Counted from the stretch's first letter, positions 1 through 4,985 are shown. The stretch: 5,205 nucleotides of DNA from Phycisphaerae bacterium (GCA_026647385.1 JAPKGY010000303.1:1-5205), one strand, 5' to 3'. The notes: a model not told the origin generated them from the sequence alone. Numbers and translations are program-made.

Positions 1-20
1 GCTCGCCATCCGCGGGCAAA

Positions 21-127
21 ATGGGGACAGGCACCGCCTCAGAACGATACCCACGGAGGCAGGGATTGCCTGAAAACGTAGAACTTCCCGTCGCCGGAGG
101 TGCCGCGTGGGCGGAGCCAGTCCCCAT
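21..127. repeat. 107-bp element with imperfect inverted ends
   Basis: The left end (21-38, beginning ATGGGGACAGGCACC) and the right end (110-127, ending GGAGCCAGTCCCCAT) are reverse complements at 16 of 18 positions. A small central hairpin AGGCA-GGGAT-TGCCT lies at 57-71. The GGGGACAGGCACC-type end resembles palindromic repeats that I recall being scattered through many genomes next to REP-associated (Y1/RAYT) transposases. That link is from memory and is an inference. No transposase is in the window, so this would be a non-autonomous copy. I see no clear target-site duplication. Confidence 0.5.
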
Positions 128-173
128 GTTGCCCGCCAACGCTTGCGCCGCGTGAGCGGCCGGCGAGTTACAC

Positions 174-205
174 CCGAATGATTCGGCGGTGCCGCGTGCG
201 GCACC
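174..205. repeat. Two abutting palindromes
   Basis: CCGAAT-G-ATTCGG (174-186) is followed after one base by GGTGCCGC-GT-GCGGCACC (188-205). Both are perfect inverted repeats with very short centres. They lie about 180-210 bp beyond the stop of the minus-strand CAP gene. They could be protein-binding sites, remnants of a palindromic repeat family, or hairpins in a read-through transcript. No T-tract follows on either strand. Confidence 0.45.
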
Positions 206-383
206 AGTCCCGGGCACCGCATCCGCGTGGATCATCCCACTGTGTGCCTCTGTGCCGGGGTTTGCCCGCTGTGGCGGGTCCCTCTGTTCCCGCCGTGCCC
301 TGATGTCTGGAGTTCGCCGCGCGCGGCGGGTCCATGTCCGAAGGGGTCGTAAACCTTGCGATGTTCTCTGGATCGATCGTCGA

Positions 384-947
384 TCAGGGCGGGTTGCCGA
401 ATTCGAGCACCCAGTAGACGCCGTGCTGACCGCCGGTGCGTACCCCGATGCCGGCCTCGCGCCACTGGGCCGCCAGGATGTTCTGTCGGTGAAGGGGCGA
501 GTTCATCCACTCCGCCATCACCTGGTCGGGCGAGGTCTGCCCGCCCGCGAGGTTCTCGCCGACCGCCAGGTAGAGGTACCCGGCGCTCAAGGCTCGCTGG
601 CCCGGCTCCTCGCCGGTATAGGGGTTGGTATGGCTGAAGAAGTGGCCGTCGATCATGTCACAGCAGTAGCTGGTGGCCATCTCGTTGAGCTGCGGGTTGA
701 GGGTCACGGCTGCCAGCCCCCGACCGGTCCGCTCCCGGTTGATCAGATCGAGCAGCGTAGCCCGCAGACTCTCTTCGTTGGCCGGTGTGTGGCAGCCCTC
801 GGTACCGCCCTGGATGCCCTCGACGATCATGCTCGCGACGGGGTTGTCCGTGCCCGCGTCGTACATGCCCGGGCAGCCAACCAGCAACGGCAGCCCGGCG
901 AGCAGCCCTGCCTGAATGACCAGATTGGCGAGGAACCACGATTTCAA
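384..947 (-). CDS. CAP/SCP-domain (YkwD-like) lipoprotein
   Basis: Predicted envelope lipoprotein of 187 residues with one CAP (SCP/PR-1) domain, like bacterial YkwD proteins. Biochemical function in bacteria is mostly unknown. The start is read as TTG at 947 because GGAGG lies 8 nt upstream and this start gives a textbook lipoprotein signal: MKSW, then a hydrophobic stretch (residues 5-23), then the lipobox LVGC with Cys25. Upstream in-frame ATGs would place up to about 130 unlikely residues before the signal. The CAP domain covers about residues 60-187. Visible motifs are LINRER (68-73), HFFSHTNPYTG (102-112) with His106, GENLAGG (130-136) with Glu131, and WMNSPLHRQNIL (147-158) with His153. 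The C-terminal end is VYWVLEFG (177-184). His106, Glu131, His153 and probably Glu182 match the usual CAP cavity residues. Cys52 and the Cys95-Cys96 pair could form disulfides. It appears to have its own promoter. Family assignment is firm; its target is unknown. Confidence 0.92.
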   Translation of the reverse strand: MKSWFLANLVIQAGLLAGLPLLVGCPGMYDAGTDNPVASMIVEGIQGGTEGCHTPANEESLRATLLDLINRERTGRGLAAVTLNPQLNEMATSYCCDMIDGHFFSHTNPYTGEEPGQRALSAGYLYLAVGENLAGGQTSPDQVMAEWMNSPLHRQNILAAQWREAGIGVRTGGQHGVYWVLEFGNPP

Positions 948-955
948 GGGCTTGG

Positions 956-960
956 CCTCC
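956..960 (-). promoter_or_regulatory. Shine-Dalgarno site that sets a TTG start
   Basis: On the minus strand this reads GGAGG and sits 8 nt before the TTG at 947-945. Its strength and spacing match the site before the LolA-like gene (GGAGG, 7 nt). It is the main reason, together with the signal peptide, for choosing the TTG start of the CAP-domain lipoprotein. Confidence 0.65.
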
Positions 961-1010
961 GGACACACCCTCCCGCCCAACCTTGCGCTTGGCCTACTGA
1001 CTATAACGCC

Positions 1011-1039
1011 ATTATACATCGGTTGTCTATCACTATTAC
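1011..1039 (-). promoter_or_regulatory. Probable sigma-70 promoter of the CAP lipoprotein gene
   Basis: The minus strand has a perfect -10 TATAAT (1016-1011). At 17-bp spacing the -35 position holds GTAATA (1039-1034), matching TTGACA at only 3 of 6 bases. The site lies in a local AT-rich island and would give a leader of about 55-60 nt before the TTG start. The weak -35 suggests a low-level promoter or help from an activator. Confidence 0.45.
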
Positions 1040-1268
1040 TGGAAGATACTGCAACCGAAGGGGTTATTGCACTCCCTCGGCCAACGGACAGATGGTGGAC
1101 AGCCGGAATCCGTGACGCATAAACCTTGGTCGATACGGAACTTGCCCCAGTTGGGCTACCGGTCGCCGCAGTCGGTCGGCCCGGCGGCAAGGGAGAAACG
1201 GTTCGGCCCCCCGGAGGCGCCGGAGGTTGGAAAACGCACGGGTCGGGTCCCGGTGGGCGGTGCGAGAC

Positions 1269-1298
1269 GGTCAAGGCCGACACCGTCAGGGCCGACAG
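1269..1298. repeat. 15-bp tandem duplication across a gene end
   Basis: CGGTCAAGGCCGACA (1269-1283) is followed directly by CCGTCAGGGCCGACA (1284-1298), identical at 13 of 15 positions. The second copy covers the stop codon (1286-1288) and the last codons of the minus-strand phosphatase-like gene. A further GGCCGACACCG copy occurs inside that gene (1470-1480). The duplication probably arose by slippage and may have changed the C-terminus. Confidence 0.5.
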
Positions 1299-2002
1299 GG
1301 GGTCTGGTCCACCATCTCGGCGTACTCCGTCAGCCATTGCGGGGCCGGCTCAAACATCTCGATCAGGGTGTCCATGCACGGGGTCGCGAACCGGAAATGC
1401 AGTCTCAGCGGGGTCAGTTCCTCGGCCGCGGCGGCGGACTTGTCGTGGCCAAGGATCGCCATGCGGTACAAGGCCGACACCGCACCCGCTCGGTCCGCCC
1501 CGGCCTGGCAGTGAATCAGCATGGGGTAATCCGCCGTCTGAAGCGTATCGAGGATTCCGGCGAGCAGGTCGGCCGGCGGCAGCGACGAAGCGCTCATCGG
1601 ATAACTGACGAGGGTCACGGCCATTTCGTCGCAGACAGCCTTCTCTGCGTCATACCAGTCCCTGCCGGGATGCTCGCCCCGAAGATTGAGCACCGTCCGC
1701 AGACCGAGTTGACTGATGGCGGCTTTCAAGCCGGCGGCGTCCGGTTGCGCGGAGCGGTATGCCCGGCCGGGATCGACCGTATGAAAGTTGAACAGCGGCA
1801 CGTTCTCTTCGGGCACGGGCCAGTCCATGCACGACAGGCCGAGGCAAAGTGCCGCACACGGCACGAGCAGCAGGTGTACCGGTGAAGGTTTTATCGTGAA
1901 CAATGGAAGGGGTTTGGATCGTCTCATAGGGCCGCGCACCCCTGGCCGATTCGACGGACCGCACGTCCGTGTGCCTGCCGCCGACCGGCCGCTGGGTTTC
2001 AT
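1286..2002 (-). CDS. Probable lipoprotein with dual-specificity phosphatase fold
   Basis: The protein of 238 residues has the Cys-based phosphatase P-loop HCQAGADRAG (164-173): Cys165 is the expected nucleophile and Arg171 binds phosphate. Upstream, VDPGRAYRSAQP (76-87) and LRTVLNLRGE (101-110) match the DSP-type subfamily that carries RSGQP and VNLRGE motifs. The region where the general-acid Asp usually lies (about 129-145, YPMSASSLPPAD) has no clear WPD motif; Asp145 is the only Asp there. A hydrophobic stretch LLLVPCAALCLGLSC (44-58) looks like a lipoprotein signal with Cys58 lipidated, placing the enzyme outside the cytoplasm. The start is uncertain. ATG at 2002 has GGGAGG 8 nt upstream. 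ATG at 1927 gives a more normal 32-residue signal, and a good promoter sits over the first ATG. Substrate unknown: phosphoprotein, phosphoinositide or another phosphate ester are all possible. Confidence 0.87.
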   Translation of the reverse strand: MKPSGRSAAGTRTCGPSNRPGVRGPMRRSKPLPLFTIKPSPVHLLLVPCAALCLGLSCMDWPVPEENVPLFNFHTVDPGRAYRSAQPDAAGLKAAISQLGLRTVLNLRGEHPGRDWYDAEKAVCDEMAVTLVSYPMSASSLPPADLLAGILDTLQTADYPMLIHCQAGADRAGAVSALYRMAILGHDKSAAAAEELTPLRLHFRFATPCMDTLIEMFEPAPQWLTEYAEMVDQTPCRP

Positions 2003-2029
2003 TATAACACCCTCCCGGGGTGCTGCCCA
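2001..2029 (-). promoter_or_regulatory. Candidate extended -10 promoter of the phosphatase-like gene
   Basis: On the minus strand, TGGGCA (2029-2024, 4 of 6 against TTGACA) is followed by a 17-bp spacer and a perfect TATAAT (2006-2001). The -10 is preceded by the TGn of an extended -10. Transcription would begin near 1994, downstream of the ATG at 2002, which favours the shorter start at 1927 with a leader of about 67 nt. It therefore competes with the Shine-Dalgarno site at 2011-2016. Confidence 0.45.
2011..2016 (-). promoter_or_regulatory. Shine-Dalgarno site for the ATG at 2002
   Basis: The minus strand reads GGGAGG, 8 nt before the ATG at 2002-2000. The match and spacing are like those of the other two genes in the window with clear sites. 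It supports the longer form of the phosphatase-like lipoprotein but conflicts with the promoter that overlaps that ATG. Confidence 0.5.
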
Positions 2030-2054
2030 GGTGGAGCAGGCCTCATGACCCCAT

Positions 2055-2071
2055 GTTCGCCACGGCGAATC
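2055..2071. repeat. 17-bp palindromic motif, copy 1
   Basis: GTTCGCCACGGCGAATC. Its 14-bp core TTCGCC-AC-GGCGAA has perfect 6-bp arms. The whole 17 bp recurs exactly, in reverse orientation, at 4669-4685 in the other large spacer. Both copies are intergenic. It could be a protein-binding site or a member of a dispersed palindromic repeat family. Confidence 0.6.
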
Positions 2072-2093
2072 CCGCCCCTGGCAGATCTCAAGA

Positions 2094-2149
2094 AGACGCG
2101 GAGAAAAGGAGACGCGGGGACACGGAGACATGGAGACGCGGGGAGGCGG
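2094..2149. repeat. Seven-unit 8-bp tandem repeat, consensus AGACGCGG
   Basis: Seven consecutive octamers follow one another in exact register: AGACGCGG, AGAAAAGG, AGACGCGG, GGACACGG, AGACATGG, AGACGCGG, GGAGGCGG. All end in GG, and the unit AGACGCGG occurs three times. The plus strand is purine-rich. A related three-unit array is at 3413-3436, and 16 bases (2127-2142) are identical to 3422-3437. Similar GGAGACACGGAGAC-like spacer repeats are, as I recall, common in planctomycete and cyanobacterial genomes. Function unknown. Confidence 0.75.
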
Positions 2150-2320
2150 GTCGGCTCCGTTGCGATCGACGGCTCTTGGGTCTGCTCCACGCAGGGGGCA
2201 GCCGTGCCGCGGAGTGCTTACGGGCGGGCGACGCTTGTACCGAAAGGCCGCGCTTGTCGCGGGGTTTGGACTCTGTAGGATGTTCCCGGTGGACACGGTG
2301 GCTGTGGTGAGCCTTCCGGT

Positions 2321-2342
2321 CGGGGAAATCTTCCCCGCGGGG
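2321..2342. promoter_or_regulatory. Two overlapping hairpins upstream of the LolA-like gene
   Basis: CGGGGAA-ATC-TTCCCCG (2321-2337) is a perfect 7-bp inverted repeat. It overlaps a second palindrome, CCCCGCGGGG (2333-2342). Both use the same CCCC, so only one can form at a time. They lie 80-100 nt before the LolA-like start codon. They could be an operator or a leader structure if transcription starts further upstream. No T-run follows closely enough to call a terminator. Confidence 0.3.
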
Positions 2343-2423
2343 CTTTGGGTACTGGAAGTCTGTGATAAGGGGAACGCGTCCGCTGGTGCGTGAGGCGCGG
2401 CCCCGCGTGAAGGAGGACTGCCC

Positions 2424-3389
2424 ATGAACATCGCGTCCGTTCAGGCGAAACGTGCCCTATCCCACACGCTTGGCCTCGCGTGCCGGGCCCTTGTTGTTCT
2501 ATCCTTCGTGTCCGGCGTTAAGGCCGCGACGATCGAGGAGGTCGAGAAGGAGATCATCCAGGCACAGAGCAAGCTCAAATCCTACTCGGCGGTCACTGAA
2601 ACCCGCCAGGACATGGAACTCGGGCCGAATCAACGGATGAAGCTCGAGAGCAAAGGCCCCATGGTCTGGATGCACCGGGATGCCAAGTACCTGTTTCGTA
2701 TGGAGCTGAAAAGCTCGAGTGTCACGACGATCAACGGTGACGAGACCCGCTCGAAGAGCGACACGTTGACGGTTTGCGACGGAGACTTCATGTATACCCT
2801 CTCCGACTCGGACGGGCAGAAGTCGGCTATCAAGGCCAAGGTCGACCCGTCCCACGCGGGGGACGTCAAGGGGATGTTTGCCGCGTGGCGGAAGGATTCG
2901 ACTCTGAAGGTCCTTCCGGAAGAGAAGGTCGACGGAAAGGACTGCTATGTCGTGGAATTGTTGCCTCGCAAGAAGGAGGCCGGCGAGCCGTTTTCGCGGC
3001 AGAAGTTCTGGTTCCGAAAAGACATCGGTCTGCCGGTGAAAATTGTCGCCTTCGGCCAGGAGGATAAGCCGGCCATGACCACGACGATGACGGACGTGAA
3101 GACCGACGTGGATGTACAGAGCGATCGCTTCAAGTTCAAACTGCCCGAAGGGGTTCAGCTCATGGACTTGACCGAGATGCAGGCTGCCTCCGCGCCGGCC
3201 AGCCATCCGGAGGCTGAAGAGACGAGGCGGCCGTCGGAGCCATCGACCGGAACGGAACAGAATCCACAACAAGCCGAGGGAAAACCGCAGAAGGACGAGC
3301 AATCCCAAGAGGCGAAAGAATCGGATCAACCGCCCGAGAAGAAGGAAGAGAACGCCGCCAAGAGCGTGCTCAAGAAGATTTTCAAATGA
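2424..3389 (+). CDS. Secreted LolA-like protein with charged C-terminal tail
   Basis: A 321-residue exported protein resembling the LolA/COG2834 outer-membrane lipoprotein-sorting family, whose members bind lipid or lipoprotein acyl chains in a half-open beta-barrel in the periplasm. ATG at 2424 has AAGGAGG 7 nt upstream. A Sec signal spans about residues 1-34 (hydrophobic 22-30, cleavage after VKA). Residues 36-250 show the family layout: an initial helix with YSAVTETRQDM (54-64), successive beta-strands including CDGDFMYTL (118-126), DCYVVELLP (173-181), then FWFRKDIGLPVKI (195-207) and DRFKFKLPEGVQL (234-246). Residues 252-321 form a low-complexity tail rich in E, Q, K, P and S, ending in SVLKKIFK, which might be a short amphipathic helix. 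The tail is not part of classical LolA (about 200 residues). No LolB or LolCDE gene is nearby. A general role in envelope lipid or lipoprotein handling is inference from fold alone. Confidence 0.87.
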   Translation: MNIASVQAKRALSHTLGLACRALVVLSFVSGVKAATIEEVEKEIIQAQSKLKSYSAVTETRQDMELGPNQRMKLESKGPMVWMHRDAKYLFRMELKSSSVTTINGDETRSKSDTLTVCDGDFMYTLSDSDGQKSAIKAKVDPSHAGDVKGMFAAWRKDSTLKVLPEEKVDGKDCYVVELLPRKKEAGEPFSRQKFWFRKDIGLPVKIVAFGQEDKPAMTTTMTDVKTDVDVQSDRFKFKLPEGVQLMDLTEMQAASAPASHPEAEETRRPSEPSTGTEQNPQQAEGKPQKDEQSQEAKESDQPPEKKEENAAKSVLKKIFK

Positions 3390-3412
3390 AGCCGACTTTC
3401 AGCCCGATCGGG

Positions 3413-3436
3413 AGACGGGGGGACATGGAGACGCGG
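3413..3436. repeat. Three-unit 8-bp tandem repeat
   Basis: AGACGGGG, GGACATGG, AGACGCGG run in register, starting 24 bp after the LolA-like stop codon. They are related to the seven-unit array at 2094-2149, so the LolA-like gene is flanked on both sides by the same repeat type in the same orientation. A partial palindrome CCCGATCGGG lies just before it, without a T-tract. Confidence 0.65.
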
Positions 3437-3474
3437 GACAGCCTCGTCGCGATCCGCCGCTCGCCTGTTGCCCC

Positions 3475-3490
3475 GATCTCCTGTTCTCCT
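3475..3490. repeat. Short pyrimidine-rich octamer pair
   Basis: GATCTCCT and GTTCTCCT are adjacent and differ at two positions. They lie in the same spacer as the purine-rich octamers at 3413-3436 but have the opposite strand bias. With only two units, chance is possible. The similarity to spacer repeats of the CTCCTG type in other genomes is from memory. Confidence 0.35.
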
Positions 3491-3549
3491 GATGCCACCC
3501 CGGCTGCGAGTTGGCAAGCGATCGGCTTGGGCTTAATCTAGCGGTCGAT

Positions 3550-4629
3550 ATGGCGGACCGGACGGCTCCAGCGCAGATGCACGCGGCCAGGAACGGTGAC
3601 GTTCTGCTCGACGTGAAGGACCTCAAGACGTACTTTCCGGTACGGCGGGGGGTGCTTTCGCGCGTGCGCGCTTGGGTCAAGGCGGTCGACGGTGTGAGCT
3701 TCGCGGTCCGGCGGGGCAAGACGCTCGGGCTGGTGGGCGAGAGCGGGTGCGGCAAGACGACGGTTGGCCGAACCGTGCTACGGCTGATTCCCGCGACCGC
3801 CGGCAGCGTGCGTTTCGACGGGCGGGACGTGTTCGCGCTCGGAAGGAAGGAACTGCGGGCCCTGCGGCGGCGGATCCAGATCATCTTCCAGGACCCGTAC
3901 GGCAGCCTCAATCCGCGCATGACCGTGGGGACGATCGTCGGCGAGGCCTTGACCGTTCACGGCATCGCCCGCGGGCGCGAGCGCGACGAGCGCGTGGCCC
4001 AACTGCTCGAGCGGTGCGGGCTGAGCGCGTCCTACATGCGGCGGTATCCGCACGAGTTCTCCGGTGGGCAGCGGCAACGCATCGGGATCGCCCGGGCATT
4101 GGCCCTGAATCCGGACCTGATCGTCTGCGACGAGCCGGTCAGCGCCCTGGACGTCTCCATCCAGTCGCAGATCCTCAACCTCCTGCAGGACCTGCAGGAC
4201 GAGTTTGGGCTGAGCTATCTGTTCATCGCCCACAACCTGGCGGTCATCGAGCATTTCAGCGACGACGTTGCGGTCATGTACCTCGGCAAGATCGTCGAGC
4301 AGGCGTCCGCGGAGGAGATTTACCGCAACCCGAAGCATCCCTACACGCAGGCGCTGCTGTCGGCCGTCCCCGAGCCGGACCCGGCGCGGCGGCGGAAACG
4401 TGTCGTGCTGACCGGCGAGGTACCCAGCCCGCTGAACCCGCCGCCCGGATGCCCGTTCCACCCGCGATGCCCGCTGGCGATCGAACTATGCCGAACCGAA
4501 GTGCCCGCCCTGATCCGCCGTGAGGGGTGCGAGCCCGAGCACGTCTCCGCCTGCCACCGCGCCCACGAACTGACGCCTTCCACGCTCGTCGAGCTGACTT
4601 CTTCGGCAGCGGTCGCGCAAGCGATGTGA
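3550..4629 (+). CDS. Peptide ABC transporter ATP-binding protein, OppF/DppF type
   Basis: Cytoplasmic ATPase subunit of an oligo/dipeptide importer, 359 residues from the ATG at 3550. It shows the full ABC set: Walker A GESGCGKTT (63-71), Q-loop Gln114 in FQDPYGSLNP, signature SGGQRQR (171-177), Walker B LIVCDE (190-195), D-loop SALD (198-201) and switch His228 in IAHN. The C-terminal oligopeptide-transporter extension contains HPYTQALLSAVP (263-274) and the cysteine cluster Cys301, Cys307, Cys314, Cys327, Cys335, typical of this family and linked in some relatives to an iron-sulfur cluster. QDPYGSLNPR favours OppF/DppF over OppD. These ATPases normally work as a heterodimer with OppD and two permeases; none is in the window. 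No clear Shine-Dalgarno precedes any start: TTG at 3511 and ATG at 3577 are alternatives. The family call is very secure; the peptide specificity cannot be read. Confidence 0.95.
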   Translation: MADRTAPAQMHAARNGDVLLDVKDLKTYFPVRRGVLSRVRAWVKAVDGVSFAVRRGKTLGLVGESGCGKTTVGRTVLRLIPATAGSVRFDGRDVFALGRKELRALRRRIQIIFQDPYGSLNPRMTVGTIVGEALTVHGIARGRERDERVAQLLERCGLSASYMRRYPHEFSGGQRQRIGIARALALNPDLIVCDEPVSALDVSIQSQILNLLQDLQDEFGLSYLFIAHNLAVIEHFSDDVAVMYLGKIVEQASAEEIYRNPKHPYTQALLSAVPEPDPARRRKRVVLTGEVPSPLNPPPGCPFHPRCPLAIELCRTEVPALIRREGCEPEHVSACHRAHELTPSTLVELTSSAAVAQAM

Positions 4630-4668
4630 GAACGAGTCGAAAAGTCAAAAGAAAACGTCGAAATCGCA

Positions 4669-4711
4669 GATTCGCCGTGGCGAACGCCGAAATTGAAGTC
4701 GAAGATTCGAC
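4669..4711. repeat. Two palindromes after the ATPase gene, incl. 17-bp motif copy 2
   Basis: GATTCGCCGTGGCGAAC (4669-4685) is the exact reverse complement of 2055-2071. Twelve bases later, GTCGAA-GA-TTCGAC (4698-4711) is a perfect 6-bp inverted repeat. They lie 40-82 bp downstream of the ATPase stop codon in an AT-richer patch containing several GTCGAA words. They may form 3'-end hairpins, but no T-tract follows. Confidence 0.55.
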
Positions 4712-4775
4712 GGGCGGGGATTTCGTCCTGGTCGCCGCGTGCGACCGTGACGAACGCCGGGCTGGCTTTGCCATT

Positions 4776-4860
4776 CCGGCTCCGGCTTTGGGTGCGCCGT
4801 GGCAAGCCGGCTGCGCCGTGACAATATCGCCCATCCGGCTTCGCCCGTTGGGCTGCGCCG
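4776..4860. repeat. Cluster of degenerate CCGGCT / TGCGCCG repeats
   Basis: CCGGCT occurs at 4776, 4782, 4807 and 4834. TGCGCCGTGGCAA (4793-4805) and TGCGCCGTGACAA (4812-4824) differ at one base, and a third TGCGCCG is at 4854-4860. Parts such as GGCTTCGCC can form small hairpins. It looks like decayed short repeat DNA of the kind often seen in GC-rich spacers. Confidence 0.45.
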
Positions 4861-4865
4861 CGATC

Positions 4866-4892
4866 GGGACAGGGGACGGGGAGTTGGCGGGG
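4866..4892 (+). other. G-quadruplex motif
   Basis: Four plus-strand G-runs, GGG, GGGG, GGGG and GGGG, are separated by loops ACA, AC and AGTTGGC (3, 2 and 7 nt). This satisfies the usual G3+ with loops of 1-7 rule. T-runs TTTT (4895-4898) and TTTTTT (4902-4907 region) follow shortly after. In RNA from the plus strand this could slow polymerase or end transcription from the ATPase gene, but folding is only predicted. Confidence 0.45.
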
Positions 4893-4985
4893 TGTTTTGC
4901 GGTTTTTTGCGCGAAACTTTCCTGGGGCCCGCGGTGTCTGAAGGGGTGGACAATCGAATCGAGCCCGGTTTCGGGGATGATTGAT

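Larger units (their letters stand above)
1..383. other. Gene-free region with short repeats and palindromes
   Basis: I see no credible coding sequence here. The open frames lack a good ribosome-binding site and any recognisable protein motif. The stretch is the 3' flank of the minus-strand CAP-domain gene. It contains an element with inverted ends (21-127), an 11-bp direct repeat GGTGCCGCGTG (99-109 and 188-198), two abutting palindromes (174-205) and a perfect 14-bp palindrome CGCCGCGCGCGGCG (315-328). A small hairpin GATCGA-TCG-TCGATC (371-385) overlaps the CAP gene's stop codon. None of the hairpins is followed by a T-run on the minus strand, so none is a convincing intrinsic terminator. 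Confidence 0.7.
948..1285. other. Spacer between two minus-strand lipoprotein genes
   Basis: No gene is supported here. The minus-strand open frame runs through it from the CAP gene, but the upstream extension is low-complexity P/S/R-rich sequence without motifs. The half next to the CAP gene is an AT-rich island (about 1000-1060) within GC-rich DNA and contains a perfect TATAAT. The other half holds part of a 15-bp tandem duplication (1269-1298). I see no clear terminator for the phosphatase-like gene. Confidence 0.6.
2003..2423. other. Divergent intergenic region
   Basis: This 421-bp stretch separates the minus-strand phosphatase-like gene from the plus-strand LolA-like gene. The open frames crossing it translate to repetitive S/P/R/L-rich sequence, which comes from the 8-bp repeats, not from a protein gene. 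It holds a promoter and ribosome-binding site for the minus-strand gene, a 17-bp palindrome, a 56-bp tandem repeat, and a hairpin pair near 2321-2342. No strong plus-strand promoter stands out. The best I see is TTGTCG (2254-2259), 16 bp, TAGGAT (2276-2281), which is weak. Confidence 0.65.

Noticed and set aside
371..385. Intrinsic terminator of the CAP-domain gene
   Set aside because: The 6-bp hairpin overlaps the stop codon, is not GC-rich and has no following T-run on the minus strand.
189..1115. Long plus-strand open frame over the CAP-domain gene
   Set aside because: It is the antisense of the CAP gene, has no domain motif or good ribosome-binding site, and its length follows from high GC.
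2094..2149. CRISPR array
   Set aside because: The repeats are 8-bp units without spacers, and there is no cas gene.
2254..2281. Possible plus-strand promoter TTGTCG-16-TAGGAT
   Set aside because: Each hexamer matches only 4 of 6 bases, so it is within chance for a 400-bp spacer.
2003..2431. Upstream extension of the phosphatase-like frame and S/P/R-rich frames in the divergent region
   Set aside because: The translation simply reflects the 8-bp repeats and carries no protein motif. It would also overlap the LolA-like start.
2499..3329. 276-codon minus-strand frame opposite the LolA-like gene
   Set aside because: It is a shadow of the plus-strand gene, which has a clear signal peptide, ribosome-binding site and family motifs.
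3512..3527. Sigma-54-like site TGGCAAG-N4-CGGCT before the ATPase gene
   Set aside because: GG and GC have the right 12-bp offset, but the TT before GC is missing and no activator gene or site is evident. A sigma-70 reading (TTGGCA at 3511) has a poor -10 too.
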